DNA from: Candidatus Binatia bacterium | GTDB taxonomy: Bacteria > Desulfobacterota > Binatia > HRBIN30 | Assembly (NCBI GenBank): GCA_026004215.1 | Contig: BPIR01000002.1 | Location: 485,844 to 549,843 of the forward strand | DNA: 64,000 nt | Direction of reading: 5' to 3' | Part shown: piece after piece, positions 18,775 to 28,129 of the stretch | How positions within the stretch are numbered: position 1 is the stretch's first letter | Layout of the letters: each line of letters starts with the position of its first letter | Position numbers and translations under genes: made by a program | The notes under the pieces: generated by a model | The model's input: the letters and a program-made list of their open reading frames with translations, nothing else | What the model was told of the DNA's origin: nothing | The model's database searches: none

Positions 18775-19487
18775 ATTTCTCCACACACCCGCCGATGTAC
18801 CTCGGCATAAGCGCTCTCGACATTACCCAGGTCGAAACGGAAGCGATCTTTGTCCAACTTTTCCCGGGTTGCAGCATCCCAAAAGCGGCACGTGTCGGGG
18901 CTGATTTCGTCTCCCAGCAGCAAGCGGCCATGATGGCGCCCGAATTCCAGTTTGAAGTCCACCAGCAGAAGTTTTCGCGGTTGCAAGTACGCACGCAACA
19001 GCTCGTTGACACGCAAGGCGAGCCGATTGATCTCGTCGAGTTCCGCCTCGCTGGCCCACCCCAGCACGGTAATGTGCCAGGGATTGATCAACGGGTCACC
19101 CAGGGCATCGTTCTTATAGTAGTGTTCCAAAATCGGGCTCGCCAAATCCCGGCCTTCCTCCAGGCCCAACCGCTTGGCGAGACTGCCGGCGACGAGGTTC
19201 CGCACGACGACCTCGACGGGGACAATGTCGAGCCGGCGTACCAACATTTCGCGCTCGCTCAAAGTCCGCACGAAATGCGTCGGAATCCCCTGATCGTCCA
19301 AGTACCGGAACAAGTGCCCGCTGATGGCGTTGTTGTACACCCCTTTGCCCGCAATCGTGCCCCGTTTCTGGGCGTTGAATGCAGTTGCATCGTCCTTGAA
19401 GTACTGCACAACGAGGTCCGGATCGGCAGTGGCGTAGATCCGCTTTGCTTTGCCTTCGTACAAAAGTTCACGCTTTTCCATGCTCAT
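18771..19487 (-). CDS. purC: SAICAR synthetase
   Basis: 238 residues. The opening [21 protein letters not shown], the [16 protein letters not shown]-binding loop and the [11 protein letters not shown] plus [13 protein letters not shown] motifs are diagnostic. It couples CAIR and aspartate using ATP. It is the first pur gene here; a 122-base gap separates it from dut, so a promoter for the pur-rib block may lie there. Two in-frame ATGs (positions 1 and 3) are possible starts. Confidence 0.96.
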   Translation of the reverse strand: MSMEKRELLYEGKAKRIYATADPDLVVQYFKDDATAFNAQKRGTIAGKGVYNNAISGHLFRYLDDQGIPTHFVRTLSEREMLVRRLDIVPVEVVVRNLVAGSLAKRLGLEEGRDLASPILEHYYKNDALGDPLINPWHITVLGWASEAELDEINRLALRVNELLRAYLQPRKLLLVDFKLEFGRHHGRLLLGDEISPDTCRFWDAATREKLDKDRFRFDLGNVESAYAEVHRRVCGEI

Positions 19488-19609
19488 CCCCGAGCCTTTG
19501 CGGCCGTGGAGCTCTCGAGCTCCGTGGGTCCGATTTTACCTCGGCTACCCGCAGTGTACGATTGTCCCTAGCGTACGGCATGCGTCACTTCACCCCCTGA
19601 ATGTTCCGC

Positions 19610-20146
19610 TTATCGGCCGGTGTGCCCGAACCCACCAGCATCGCGTGCGGTAGGTTCCAACGATTCCACTTCCTGCCAAGCCACGCGGGCCACTGGCGCG
19701 ACGACGAGCTGCGCAATGCGGTCCCCACGGCAAATGACGACTGGTTCCTGCCCCAAGTTGACGAGAATGACCTGGATCTCGCCGCGGTAGTCGGCATCGA
19801 TCGTTCCAGGGCTATTCAACAAGGTGACGCCGCTGCGCCATGCCCAACCGGAGCGCGGGCGAACTTGACCTTCATAGCCCGGGGGCAGCGCGATCGCGAT
19901 GCCGGTCGGCACTAGGCAACGTTGGCCCGGAGCCAAAGTGATCGGGTGCTCGATATCGGCGCGGAGGTCGAGACCAGCCGAAAGGGCTGTGGCGTACCCG
20001 GGTAACGGCAGCGGCTCAGCCGACGCGCGCACGCGCCGAATGGCAACCGTCACCGTACGCGCAAACCCACGATCACTCGGAGAGCTCGCTCCCCCGATGG
20101 GCTTGTTCTCTGGGGCGTTGCTCGCGCGAGGAGATTGGGCTGCCAT
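19610..20146 (-). CDS. dut: dUTP diphosphatase
   Basis: 178 residues, including an N-terminal extension of about 30 residues not found in typical dUTPases, so translation may start later. The five dUTPase motifs are visible: [28 protein letters not shown] with the catalytic Asp, GDRIAQLVV, and a P-loop-like GGFGHTG, where the usual Ser is His. It removes dUTP and makes dUMP. It lies 3 bases after the SDR gene upstream. Confidence 0.94.
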   Translation of the reverse strand: MAAQSPRASNAPENKPIGGASSPSDRGFARTVTVAIRRVRASAEPLPLPGYATALSAGLDLRADIEHPITLAPGQRCLVPTGIAIALPPGYEGQVRPRSGWAWRSGVTLLNSPGTIDADYRGEIQVILVNLGQEPVVICRGDRIAQLVVAPVARVAWQEVESLEPTARDAGGFGHTGR

Positions 20147-20149
20147 CGT

Positions 20150-20917
20150 TCAGCGCACGCTCAAACCACCATCCACTGGGATGACCGCGCCGGTGACGTA
20201 AGCACCCGCGCGCGAGGCGAGGTAAATCGCAATACCAGCCATGTCCTCGGGCTCGCCAATGCGGCCGAGCGGACAAGCGGCAACAATTGCATCGCGGAAG
20301 CGCTCTAACGTGGCAGCCATCATTTTGCTCTCGAATGGGCCAGGGGCAACGGCGTTCACCGTGATCCCGCACGGCGCAAGCTGCATGGCCAGCACTCGGG
20401 TCAAGTGGTGGAGCGCTGCCTTGCTTGCGGAGTACGCGTAAGTTTCCAGCAGCGGTACGCGCAAGCCGTCAATCGAACCGATGTTGATCACCCGAGCCGG
20501 GTCGCCCGGGCGCGCAGCGGCCTCCAGTTGCGGCAATAGTGCACGGGTGAGATGGAACACGGCCTTGACGTTGAGCGCCAAAACTTTGTCCCACGCACTG
20601 TCCGGATATTCTGGCAAGGGGGCACCCCAGTTGGCTCCCGCGTTGTTGACCAAGATGTGCAATGCGGGCTCGCGGGCGGCAACCTCGCTGGCCAAGCGGC
20701 GGCACTCGGCTTCGGTGGACAGGTCGGCCGGCAAGGCGACACACGTGCCGTATTGGGAAAGCTCCGCCGCCATGCGCTCGCAAGCATCTTGCTTCCGGGA
20801 GGAAATGTAGACGCGCACGCCGTGCTCCACGAAGCCGCGGGCAATCATTGCCCCGATTCCGCGTGAACCGCCGGTCACCAATGCGACTTTGCCGCGCACA
20901 TGGAACAAATCTTTCAT
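20150..20917 (-). CDS. short-chain dehydrogenase/reductase
   Basis: A 255-residue classical SDR. The cofactor loop TGGSRGIG is at residues 15-22, NNAGANWG follows, and the catalytic YSASK motif with a preceding Ser (INIGSIDG) is in place. The C-terminal GAVIPVDGGLSVR is typical of 3-oxoacyl reductase-like enzymes and of the RhlG/gluconate-dehydrogenase-like branch. NNAGANWGAPLPEYPDSAWDK is frequent in that branch. It follows the second SDR gene by 19 bases. The substrate is not known. Confidence 0.9.
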   Translation of the reverse strand: MKDLFHVRGKVALVTGGSRGIGAMIARGFVEHGVRVYISSRKQDACERMAAELSQYGTCVALPADLSTEAECRRLASEVAAREPALHILVNNAGANWGAPLPEYPDSAWDKVLALNVKAVFHLTRALLPQLEAAARPGDPARVINIGSIDGLRVPLLETYAYSASKAALHHLTRVLAMQLAPCGITVNAVAPGPFESKMMAATLERFRDAIVAACPLGRIGEPEDMAGIAIYLASRAGAYVTGAVIPVDGGLSVR

Positions 20918-20936
20918 TGGACTCGTTTCCTTTTTG

Positions 20937-21758
20937 TTACCATTGGTCCGGCTCGAACATCCGGTCGAGCCGCTGCGCCCGCCGGCGCAAAAACTCGCGT
21001 TGTTCCGGATGGGTGAGAATGTACAAGTCGCCACGCTCGATGCCGCGCACGACCCGCCGCGCAACCTCAGCGGGCGGGATTACAGTTCCCTTCATCGCCT
21101 CCGCCGGTGGCACGATGGGCTCGACTCCTGGCACCCGCAAGGAGGCCGGCCGGACACGGACGGAGTTCTCATTGATGCGCGTATCCACCATCATGGGACA
21201 GAGCACACTCACCCCGATGCCGAGCGGCTTAAGCTCACGATACAATGCTTCACTCAACCCCACTACCGCGAACTTCGATGCGCAGTAAATCCCCAGCCAT
21301 TCCATGCCCACCAGCCCGGCCATCGAGGCCGTGTTCACGATGTGACCGCCGTCTCCTTGCTCCAGCAGCCACGGCAAAAACGCCTCGATGCCATGCACCA
21401 CGCCCCAAAAATTCACCGCCATAGTAAATTCCCAGTCCTGATGCGTGGCGTCGCGCATGGGACCGAACACCGCTACGCCGGCATTGTTGCAGAGTACATG
21501 GACGGCACCGCAGCGGGCGCGCACCTCTTGCGCGAGCGCCCGCACGCTCTCTAGCGAGGTCACGTCGGTGACCACCCCGTGAACCTCCCGCCCTTCGCGA
21601 CGGAGTTCCGCCACGGTTTGTTGGAGTGCATTCGCATCCACGTCCGCCAGTACCACACGCGCGCCCCGCGCCAGAAACGCCTCGGCGAGTGCACGCCCGA
21701 TACCACCCGCGCCACCGGTGATCACGGCCACGCGGCCGGCAAACTTGTCCGTGGTCAT
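20937..21758 (-). CDS. short-chain dehydrogenase/reductase
   Basis: A 273-residue SDR with TGGAGGIG at about residues 14-21, DVDANALQ for NAD-type specificity, NNAGVAVFGP and YCASKFAV. The C-terminal extension (RRVVRGIERGDLYILTHPEQREFLRRRAQRLD) is the kind seen in SDRs of the steroid and hydroxyacid-like group. I start at MTTDKFAGRVAV; an in-frame start 39 bases upstream adds no family sequence. It is the first gene of the long minus-strand block and is divergent from the thiolase. Confidence 0.9.
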   Translation of the reverse strand: MTTDKFAGRVAVITGGAGGIGRALAEAFLARGARVVLADVDANALQQTVAELRREGREVHGVVTDVTSLESVRALAQEVRARCGAVHVLCNNAGVAVFGPMRDATHQDWEFTMAVNFWGVVHGIEAFLPWLLEQGDGGHIVNTASMAGLVGMEWLGIYCASKFAVVGLSEALYRELKPLGIGVSVLCPMMVDTRINENSVRVRPASLRVPGVEPIVPPAEAMKGTVIPPAEVARRVVRGIERGDLYILTHPEQREFLRRRAQRLDRMFEPDQW

Positions 21759-21857
21759 GGCCGCCCGCGTAGCACGTCCCTCGCCGTGCGCCAACAATCC
21801 CTGCGTCCGAAACGTGCTCTACCCTGGAAGGACCGCAAGCCCTTTGCTTTGTACGTT

Positions 21858-21895
21858 TGTCCGCAGACGTTTCAGGTGTCCGCAGACGTTTCAGG
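21858..21895. repeat. two perfect tandem copies of a 19-base unit in a gene leader
   Basis: The 19-base word TGTCCGCAGACGTTTCAGG occurs twice head to tail (21858-21876 and 21877-21895). The second copy runs into the AGGAGG ribosome-binding site of the thiolase gene. It lies in the 148-base divergent promoter region between the SDR operon and the thiolase. It could be a double operator or a recent slippage duplication. Confidence 0.85.
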
Positions 21896-21906
21896 AGGTT
21901 TTGGAT

Positions 21907-23070
21907 ATGCAGGAAGTGTTCATTCTCGAAGCAGCCCGCAGCCCCATTGGCCGGCGCAAAGGCGGCCTTTCTGGGCTTCACCCGGCAGCCCTGTTAGGCA
22001 AAATCCAGCGGGCCGTGTTGGAACGGGCGGGCGTGGACCCACGCCAAGTCGGCCAAGTGGTCGGCGGTTGCGTTTCCCAAGTCGGGGAGCAGTCGTTCAA
22101 CGTGACGCGTACGGCATGGCTCGGCGAAGGACTTCCGATGGAGGTCCCGGCGACCACTGTGGATAGCCAGTGCGGCTCCAGCCAGCAGGCAACGTCGCTC
22201 GCGGCCGGTCTCGTGGGTGCGGGCATCGAAGACGTGGTGCTGGCCTGCGGCGTGGAGATGATGACGCGGGTGCCGCTGGGCTCCAACATGCGCGGAGGTT
22301 CACCCTTCCCTCCGTCGTATGCGGAGCACTACGCGTTCGCTACGCAGTTTCAAGGCGCGGAGATGATCGCCAAGGAATTTGGGATCACACGCGAGGATAC
22401 GGATCGCTTTGGGCTGCGCAGCCAGATGCTGGCCAACCAAGCTTGGCGTGAAGGCCGCTTCCACCGGGAGGTCGTGCCGGTGGAAGCCCCCGTTGTCGAC
22501 GAGAATGGCAACCCCACCGGGGAAATCCGCCGCGTCGAACGCGACGAAGGACTCCGCGAAACTTCGTTGGAAAAGTTAGCCACTCTGCAACCGGTCGAGC
22601 CTGGGGGCATTCACACCGCTGGCACTTCGTCACAGGTTTCGGACGGAGCAGCCGCGGTTCTCCTGGCTTCAGCCGAAGGGGCAAAACGCCTGGGTGTGCG
22701 CCCTCGGGCACGCATCGTGGCCACGACACTCGTGGGCGTGGATCCGGTGACGATGCTCAAGGGACCAATCCCGGCCACACGCAAGCTCCTGCAACTGACC
22801 GGACTCAAGATGGACGATATCGACGTGTTCGAGGTCAACGAAGCCTTCGCCTCCGTTGTGCTTGCGTGGATGAAGGCTTGCGAGCCCAACCCCGAGCGCG
22901 TCAATCCGAACGGAGGGGCCATTGCCTTGGGTCACCCCACCGGATGCACCGGCGCTCGGCTCATCACCACGGCGCTCCATGAACTGGAGCGGACTGGCGC
23001 TCGCTATGCGCTAATTTCCATGTGCTGCGGGGGAGGCCTTGGCACAGGGACTGTCATCGAACGCCTCTGA
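21907..23070 (+). CDS. acetyl-CoA C-acyltransferase (thiolase)
   Basis: 387 residues with all thiolase landmarks: the acylated nucleophile Cys89 in TTVDSQCGSSQQA, VNEAFASV, the His of GGAIALGHPTGCTGARL, and the second Cys in SMCCGGGLGTG. It carries out thiolytic cleavage of 3-ketoacyl-CoA or the reverse condensation. The ATG at 21907 has AGGAGG 8 bases upstream, which decides it over longer frames. The divergent SDR genes suggest acyl-CoA or steroid-like catabolism, but the substrate is not inferable. Confidence 0.95.
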   Translation: MQEVFILEAARSPIGRRKGGLSGLHPAALLGKIQRAVLERAGVDPRQVGQVVGGCVSQVGEQSFNVTRTAWLGEGLPMEVPATTVDSQCGSSQQATSLAAGLVGAGIEDVVLACGVEMMTRVPLGSNMRGGSPFPPSYAEHYAFATQFQGAEMIAKEFGITREDTDRFGLRSQMLANQAWREGRFHREVVPVEAPVVDENGNPTGEIRRVERDEGLRETSLEKLATLQPVEPGGIHTAGTSSQVSDGAAAVLLASAEGAKRLGVRPRARIVATTLVGVDPVTMLKGPIPATRKLLQLTGLKMDDIDVFEVNEAFASVVLAWMKACEPNPERVNPNGGAIALGHPTGCTGARLITTALHELERTGARYALISMCCGGGLGTGTVIERL

Positions 23071-24145
23071 TACTTGCCGCGCGGCGGGCGCCACGCATCA
23101 ACTGCAAGCGTGGCGCCTCACGGCGGCGGAATTCGTTCAGCACGTTGGCGGCAACCCGGGACAGGCCCGCCGCTTGTATGCATCGTGCGTGCGCGCTGCG
23201 CTTCGGCAGAACCTTCCGGACATCGAGCAAGAATACGCTGCCGGTGAACTGATCAAATTTACTACCCGCTTGGCGGACGGGGCACGTGTGGAAAGCGTGA
23301 TCATCCCGATGGACAGTTATCGGGGCGCACGCTGGAGGACGCTGTGCGTCTCCACACAAGCTGGCTGCCGCATGGGTTGTGTGTTTTGCGAAACCGGGGC
23401 GATGGGGCTCCTCCGCCACTTGGATGCAGGGGAAATCGTTGCGCAGCGTTTGCTTGCCCGGCAAATTCTCTTCCGGCTCTACCCCCCAAGGAACGGTCCG
23501 TACCGCTACGACCTCGATGGCATCCGCAACATCGTCTTCATGGGAATGGGCGAACCGCTCGACAATTTCCCTGCTCTGGCCCGAGCTATCGAAATTCTCG
23601 GCGACACCGCGGGGCTGGCTTTCCCCCTTTCGCACATGACCGTGTCCACAGTCGGCGTGGCGCGGGGGCTCGAGCAACTGGCGAACTGGGCGCGGGAAGA
23701 TGTGCGCCGTCAAAAGTTGCGCTTGGCCATTTCGCTGCACGCCGCGGACGACGATTTGCGCAGCGCACTCGTGCCGGCCAATCGGGCCTTGCCTTTGCGC
23801 CAACTCAAGGAACTGCTGCGTGCCTATCCTCTTCCTCCTCGCGGCCTTTTTCTGATTCAGTATGTGTTGCTGAAAGGCATCAACGACTCCGAGGCGCACG
23901 CCCGGCAGTTGGCAGCGTGGTGCCAAGACCTTCCGTGTGTGGTGAATTTGATTCCCTACAACCCCCAGCGTGCAGCAGCGTTCCAGCCCCCGGCTGAGGA
24001 ACGCGTCCTCGCCTTCTTGCACACGCTTCGGGCTCACGGCGTGTTCGCCAAGCGCCGGGTCACACAAGGTCGTGAAGTCTTTGCAGCTTGCGGCCAACTC
24101 GCCCCGAATCTGCACCGTGCGCCGCAAAATCTGCGCGGCGCTTGA
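23039..24145 (+). CDS. rlmN: 23S rRNA/tRNA adenine-C2 methyltransferase RlmN-like
   Basis: About 368 residues of a radical SAM methyltransferase. The cluster motif CRMGCVFC (CxxxCxxC) sits in STQAGCRMGCVFCETG. FMGMGEPLDNF, STVGVA, ISLHAADDDLRSALVP and the C-terminal methylatable Cys in AACGQL are all present, so both mechanistic Cys are in place. The start is a TTG overlapping the thiolase end by 32 bases and is uncertain; no ATG exists before the conserved region. It modifies A2503 of 23S rRNA and A37 of some tRNAs. Confidence 0.88.
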   Translation: MAQGLSSNASDTCRAAGATHQLQAWRLTAAEFVQHVGGNPGQARRLYASCVRAALRQNLPDIEQEYAAGELIKFTTRLADGARVESVIIPMDSYRGARWRTLCVSTQAGCRMGCVFCETGAMGLLRHLDAGEIVAQRLLARQILFRLYPPRNGPYRYDLDGIRNIVFMGMGEPLDNFPALARAIEILGDTAGLAFPLSHMTVSTVGVARGLEQLANWAREDVRRQKLRLAISLHAADDDLRSALVPANRALPLRQLKELLRAYPLPPRGLFLIQYVLLKGINDSEAHARQLAAWCQDLPCVVNLIPYNPQRAAAFQPPAEERVLAFLHTLRAHGVFAKRRVTQGREVFAACGQLAPNLHRAPQNLRGA

Positions 24146-24152
24146 GGTGCCG

Positions 24153-25709
24153 CTACTGGTTGCACAATCGCTCGATCTCTTTCGGAAACGGCGAGGGTTC
24201 GCGAATTCCCGGCGCACGCGCGAGGGTAAAGCGGACTCCACCACAAATCGCACGGCGAAGTGCCGGCTCTCCCGCACACTCCAGCGCCTCGGCAATCAGA
24301 GTCAAATTCCCATGCCTCCGGTAGTCATCCGCCAAACTCCACCCGAGGCCGTTGAACGCGCGCTGGCGGCACTCGGCATCGGTCAGTGCTGCTAACCTCC
24401 GGCAAGCCGGCTGCGCACCCCCCGCACGCGCAAGCTCAGCCACGCCGAACACTAAGCACCCGCGCAGCCAGTCTTGCCGAAACTCCCGGACTGTCACTCC
24501 CTGCCCGAACAACGGTGCGATTTGGCAGCTACCCAGCACGGTAGCAGCCGTTGCTAGTACAACGAACACGGCTCGGCCCCACGCCCGCGTGGCTACCTCT
24601 ACCCCCCCGGCGGCGAGAGCCATGAGCAACACTTGGAGCGGCACGAAAAATCGTGCGAAGAAATACCCCTCGTTCGCCACTGGTGTGATGCGACCCGCAA
24701 CCAAGATCGCAGCCGAGAGCGCCGCTGCGGTAAACAATGCCACCACCGCATTCCTGGAACGCATCGGAGAATCTCCACGCGCGGCATGTTCGCCCGCCAA
24801 AGCCAGCAAGATTGCAAACCCGATCAAGACCCCCAAAATCCAAGTCCCCAACCGCGGATCCCCCCACGAGTCTGGAAGAAAGCGCAGCATGCCCCAGAAT
24901 CCGAGCGACTGAGCGGCCGCAGCCGGCGGTGCGTGAAAGGCGCGCTCCACCCATGCTTGCCAGCCGTGCGGCCGGCGGTATACGTTCTGGTAGATCCACG
25001 GCATTAGGCCGGCGCTCACGCCGAGCAACGCTGCAGGGAGCCGGCGCCAGCGTGCGGGGCCACGGAGCAAGGCCGCCAAAATCGCCAGCGACCAACCCGC
25101 CAGAAGGTACGACATCCACGCAGCCACCGTGGCCAGCCAAGCAGTCAACACGCAACGAATCGCTTGGAGCCTGCCACTGTTCGGCTCGACGCGCGCGAGC
25201 AATGCGGTTGCCCAGAGTGCGGGCAGTACGCCCTCGGGATGCGAGCCCACCAGCGTGACTTGAAGGCGCGCCAGGTTCGGACTGGCGCCAATCCACAAGA
25301 TCCCGCCCAAAAATGCGGCACGGCACGAAAACAGCCTGGCGAGCACGTAAAGAAAAAGCCCGAAGGCGACCGTCCACCATGCCAACTCCATCCACTTTAA
25401 GGCCACCAGGGAAGGTTCCACTGCACGCAGCCAAATCGTGCCGAGAAGCAGCAAGGGCACGGAGCCACCGTGGTCCAAATCATCTTGGAAATCCCAAATG
25501 TGCGTTACGCCCAGCCGCTGGAGTTCGACGGCACTGAACAAAAACACTGGCTCCTCCCAATTCTCGTTGGCTGCGCTGGAAGTAGACAAGAGCGCCGCCC
25601 GACTGACCAGAAACACGCACACCAGAATCAACACAGCGCTTGCCGACAAACGCCGCCCAGCGCGCTGCTGCGGACCGAGTGCCTCCGAGACGGGTGGATT
25701 CCCACGCAC
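24153..25709 (-). CDS. polytopic membrane protein, possible glycosyltransferase-like
   Basis: A 518-residue protein with about 11 hydrophobic segments, the first at residues 24-42, and a soluble C-terminal tail of about 130 residues rich in Cys and Arg. The first loop (ENWEEPVFLFSAVELQRLGVTHIWDFQDDLDHGG) has acidic residues where GT-C glycosyltransferases of the PMT/ArnT kind carry theirs, so such a role is possible but not shown. It is convergent with rlmN (7 bases apart) and divergent from the sialate-esterase gene. The GTG start at 25709 is a best guess. Function unknown. Confidence 0.6.
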   Translation of the reverse strand: MRGNPPVSEALGPQQRAGRRLSASAVLILVCVFLVSRAALLSTSSAANENWEEPVFLFSAVELQRLGVTHIWDFQDDLDHGGSVPLLLLGTIWLRAVEPSLVALKWMELAWWTVAFGLFLYVLARLFSCRAAFLGGILWIGASPNLARLQVTLVGSHPEGVLPALWATALLARVEPNSGRLQAIRCVLTAWLATVAAWMSYLLAGWSLAILAALLRGPARWRRLPAALLGVSAGLMPWIYQNVYRRPHGWQAWVERAFHAPPAAAAQSLGFWGMLRFLPDSWGDPRLGTWILGVLIGFAILLALAGEHAARGDSPMRSRNAVVALFTAAALSAAILVAGRITPVANEGYFFARFFVPLQVLLMALAAGGVEVATRAWGRAVFVVLATAATVLGSCQIAPLFGQGVTVREFRQDWLRGCLVFGVAELARAGGAQPACRRLAALTDAECRQRAFNGLGWSLADDYRRHGNLTLIAEALECAGEPALRRAICGGVRFTLARAPGIREPSPFPKEIERLCNQ

Positions 25710-25909
25710 ACCGTGCTCTTACCGCGCACCCGTGCCCGAGAAAAAGCGGGCAAACGAGAGCGGTTTTCCGGGCAAGGGCGGCGCTCCCTTTCCGCAGCGC
25801 GTCCCATCCGCGTGCGTTCAGGCCTCGGAGACCACGCAAGGGCCGAAGACGGCTCAATCGAAACTCTTGTCTTGCCTTTGGACGCCCTATCGGGTAGCTG
25901 TGGCACGTT

Positions 25910-28018
25910 GTGTCGGCTGGTCGGGGAAAGCAGCTCAGCTTGCGTTCGCGGTTTACGTTGACGGTCGTCTGCATGTTCGCCTGCGCACTGCCAGCGTGGG
26001 CGCGGGTTACGTTTACGCACGCCCGGTTTTCCGACGGAATGGTGTTACAAGCAGGAATGCCCAACCCGATCTGGGGCGAAGCGGACCCGGGAGAAACCGT
26101 CACCGTGTTGTTTGCCGGCCAAGCCAAAACGACCGTAGCGGCCCCCTTCACCGGCCGATGGGAGGTCCAGCTCGATCCTCTTCCAGCCACGAACGAGGGG
26201 AGGCAGCTCACGGTCATCGGGCGAGACAATGCGTTGCAGCTCGAGGACGTAGTTGTAGGCGAGGTATGGTTGTGCAGCGGCCAATCCAATATGGTCATCA
26301 ACCCGCCAACGAGCAGCGAACTCGCATCGTACCCGCTGGTACGTACATTCAAAGTCCGCCGTTGGGGGGAACGGCCGGCAGGGGCAGCGTTTTGGTTTGG
26401 CGTGGCCTTGCACGAGCATCTCGGCATCCCGGTCGGAATTATCAACCAGGCGGTCGGCGGCTCCAATATCCGTTTCTGGTTCGGCAATTCGATCGTGGGT
26501 GAAGCTGGGGACGGCTTGGAAGACCGCATCCGCCTCAAAGGCCGGCTGTACGAGAGAAAAATCGAGCCTTTGTTTCCTCTTGCCCTCCGCGGCGTGTGCT
26601 GGTGGCAGGGCGAGGCGGACGATAGTCGTCCGAGCCAGTATGCCGTTGCTTTGCCCGCTTTGATCAAGTCGTGGAGGGAGGACTTTGGCCGCCCCGATTT
26701 GCCCTTCCTTTTTGTGCAACTGCCGACCGGCGGTGGGCTGCGGTGGGGCGAAACTGCGGCGCCTTTGCCGGTGGTGCAACCTATCCAGCTTGTCGCTCCG
26801 CGTATGCGTGACGCGTACTTAAAGGCGCTGGCACTGCCTGGCACCGGCATGGTGATCAGCATTGATTTGCCTGGGGGCACCCATCCCCGCGAGAAACAAC
26901 TGTACGGGCAGCGCATGGCCTCGGTAGCTCTCGGCACGGTGTATCGCTCACTGCCGGGGAACTATTCGGGTCCGGTGTTCTCCCACGTCCAGCCTGAAGG
27001 GAACCAGCTTCGGATCTTTTTCCGCCCGAATACCGCCATCGGGCTCCAAGCGGGTGGAGGGGCGCCGTTGCAGGGATTTGCGATTTCCAACGACGGCGTA
27101 ACTTGGGTTTGGGCACGGGCTGCGATTCAAGGATCCGAGGTCGTGGTGTGGCACGAAGCAGTCCCGGGCCCTATCGCCGTTCGTTACGCGTACGATGTGT
27201 TTCCTCGGTGGGCGAATTTGTTCAACGGCGACGGCCTGGCGGCCGCTCCGTTCTCTTCGGACGCTGCCCCCGGCCCCGGGGAGCTGCCTGGTCCCAGCCC
27301 CACACCAACGCCAACGCCGACACCGAGCAGCCCACCGTTCTCACCGACTCGTACTGCCACACCAACCCCGACAACGCCCCCGTTGCCTTCCGCAACCCCC
27401 ACACGCACTGGCACGCGAACCCGGACCCCAACAGTCACACTCTCACCTACTTTCTCCTCCACTCCAACTCGGACACCCACGGTGACACCGACGATTCCGC
27501 TGGCGTGCTCCAATGGCGCACCCATTCAAGGAGCCCTGTTGCGGGTATTGCGGAATGACAATCCCGCAGGCGATGAATCGTTGTTGGTCCTGGGGAATGC
27601 GGGGAGTTTCTTCCCGCCCATTGCACTGGAAGTAGCCGATAGAGGGCTCCTGGTGCAGGTGGCGGACCGTGCCGGGAACATCATTTTTAGCCGCCAGCTT
27701 CCGGGTGGTTCGAACTGGACCGTACGCCAGGCATTGGGTGGATTCCTGTTCTTGTACCGAGACCCGAGCGGAACCCTCGCCCCGGGCATCACCAAGGCAA
27801 AGCTGATCAGCCGCGACGGAACGCGAGTGCAGTTCAGCCTGAGTGGGAAGAACGGGAATTTCCAAATTCAGTCGTATCAGCTTCCGCTGCGGCTCGCCGT
27901 GGTGTTCGGCGACCAAACCGATGGGCAGCAAGGGCGCTGTGGGACGATAGATTTCGGAACGGACCTTACGAACAACTGCGGTTTCTCCTTGCTCGGGAAC
28001 ACTGTCCTTTGCCGGTAA
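25910..28018 (+). CDS. secreted sialate O-acetylesterase-like protein with Thr/Pro linker
   Basis: 702 residues. A signal peptide ends near ALPAWA (residue 31). Residues 32-450 are an SGNH-hydrolase/SASA domain, with the nucleophile Ser126 in LCSGQSNM, the oxyanion GGSN near 184, WWQGEAD at 231 and the His of THPREK (325). A 75-residue Thr/Pro linker (about 455-530) leads to a C-terminal domain of about 160 residues with no recognised family. It probably removes acetyl groups from sialic acid or other acetylated sugars outside the cytoplasm. The GTG start is uncertain, but the signal peptide is intact. Confidence 0.82.
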   Translation: MSAGRGKQLSLRSRFTLTVVCMFACALPAWARVTFTHARFSDGMVLQAGMPNPIWGEADPGETVTVLFAGQAKTTVAAPFTGRWEVQLDPLPATNEGRQLTVIGRDNALQLEDVVVGEVWLCSGQSNMVINPPTSSELASYPLVRTFKVRRWGERPAGAAFWFGVALHEHLGIPVGIINQAVGGSNIRFWFGNSIVGEAGDGLEDRIRLKGRLYERKIEPLFPLALRGVCWWQGEADDSRPSQYAVALPALIKSWREDFGRPDLPFLFVQLPTGGGLRWGETAAPLPVVQPIQLVAPRMRDAYLKALALPGTGMVISIDLPGGTHPREKQLYGQRMASVALGTVYRSLPGNYSGPVFSHVQPEGNQLRIFFRPNTAIGLQAGGGAPLQGFAISNDGVTWVWARAAIQGSEVVVWHEAVPGPIAVRYAYDVFPRWANLFNGDGLAAAPFSSDAAPGPGELPGPSPTPTPTPTPSSPPFSPTRTATPTPTTPPLPSATPTRTGTRTRTPTVTLSPTFSSTPTRTPTVTPTIPLACSNGAPIQGALLRVLRNDNPAGDESLLVLGNAGSFFPPIALEVADRGLLVQVADRAGNIIFSRQLPGGSNWTVRQALGGFLFLYRDPSGTLAPGITKAKLISRDGTRVQFSLSGKNGNFQIQSYQLPLRLAVVFGDQTDGQQGRCGTIDFGTDLTNNCGFSLLGNTVLCR

Positions 28019-28129
28019 TCGTTCGGGCACACCCCGCAGGGAGCCTGGTAAGTACCAGCCCGAGCACGTGCTCATGGATCGAGCCGCCGCGGCCGCAGTT
28101 TCTCCTACTCGCAACGCCCTAAGGAACCA

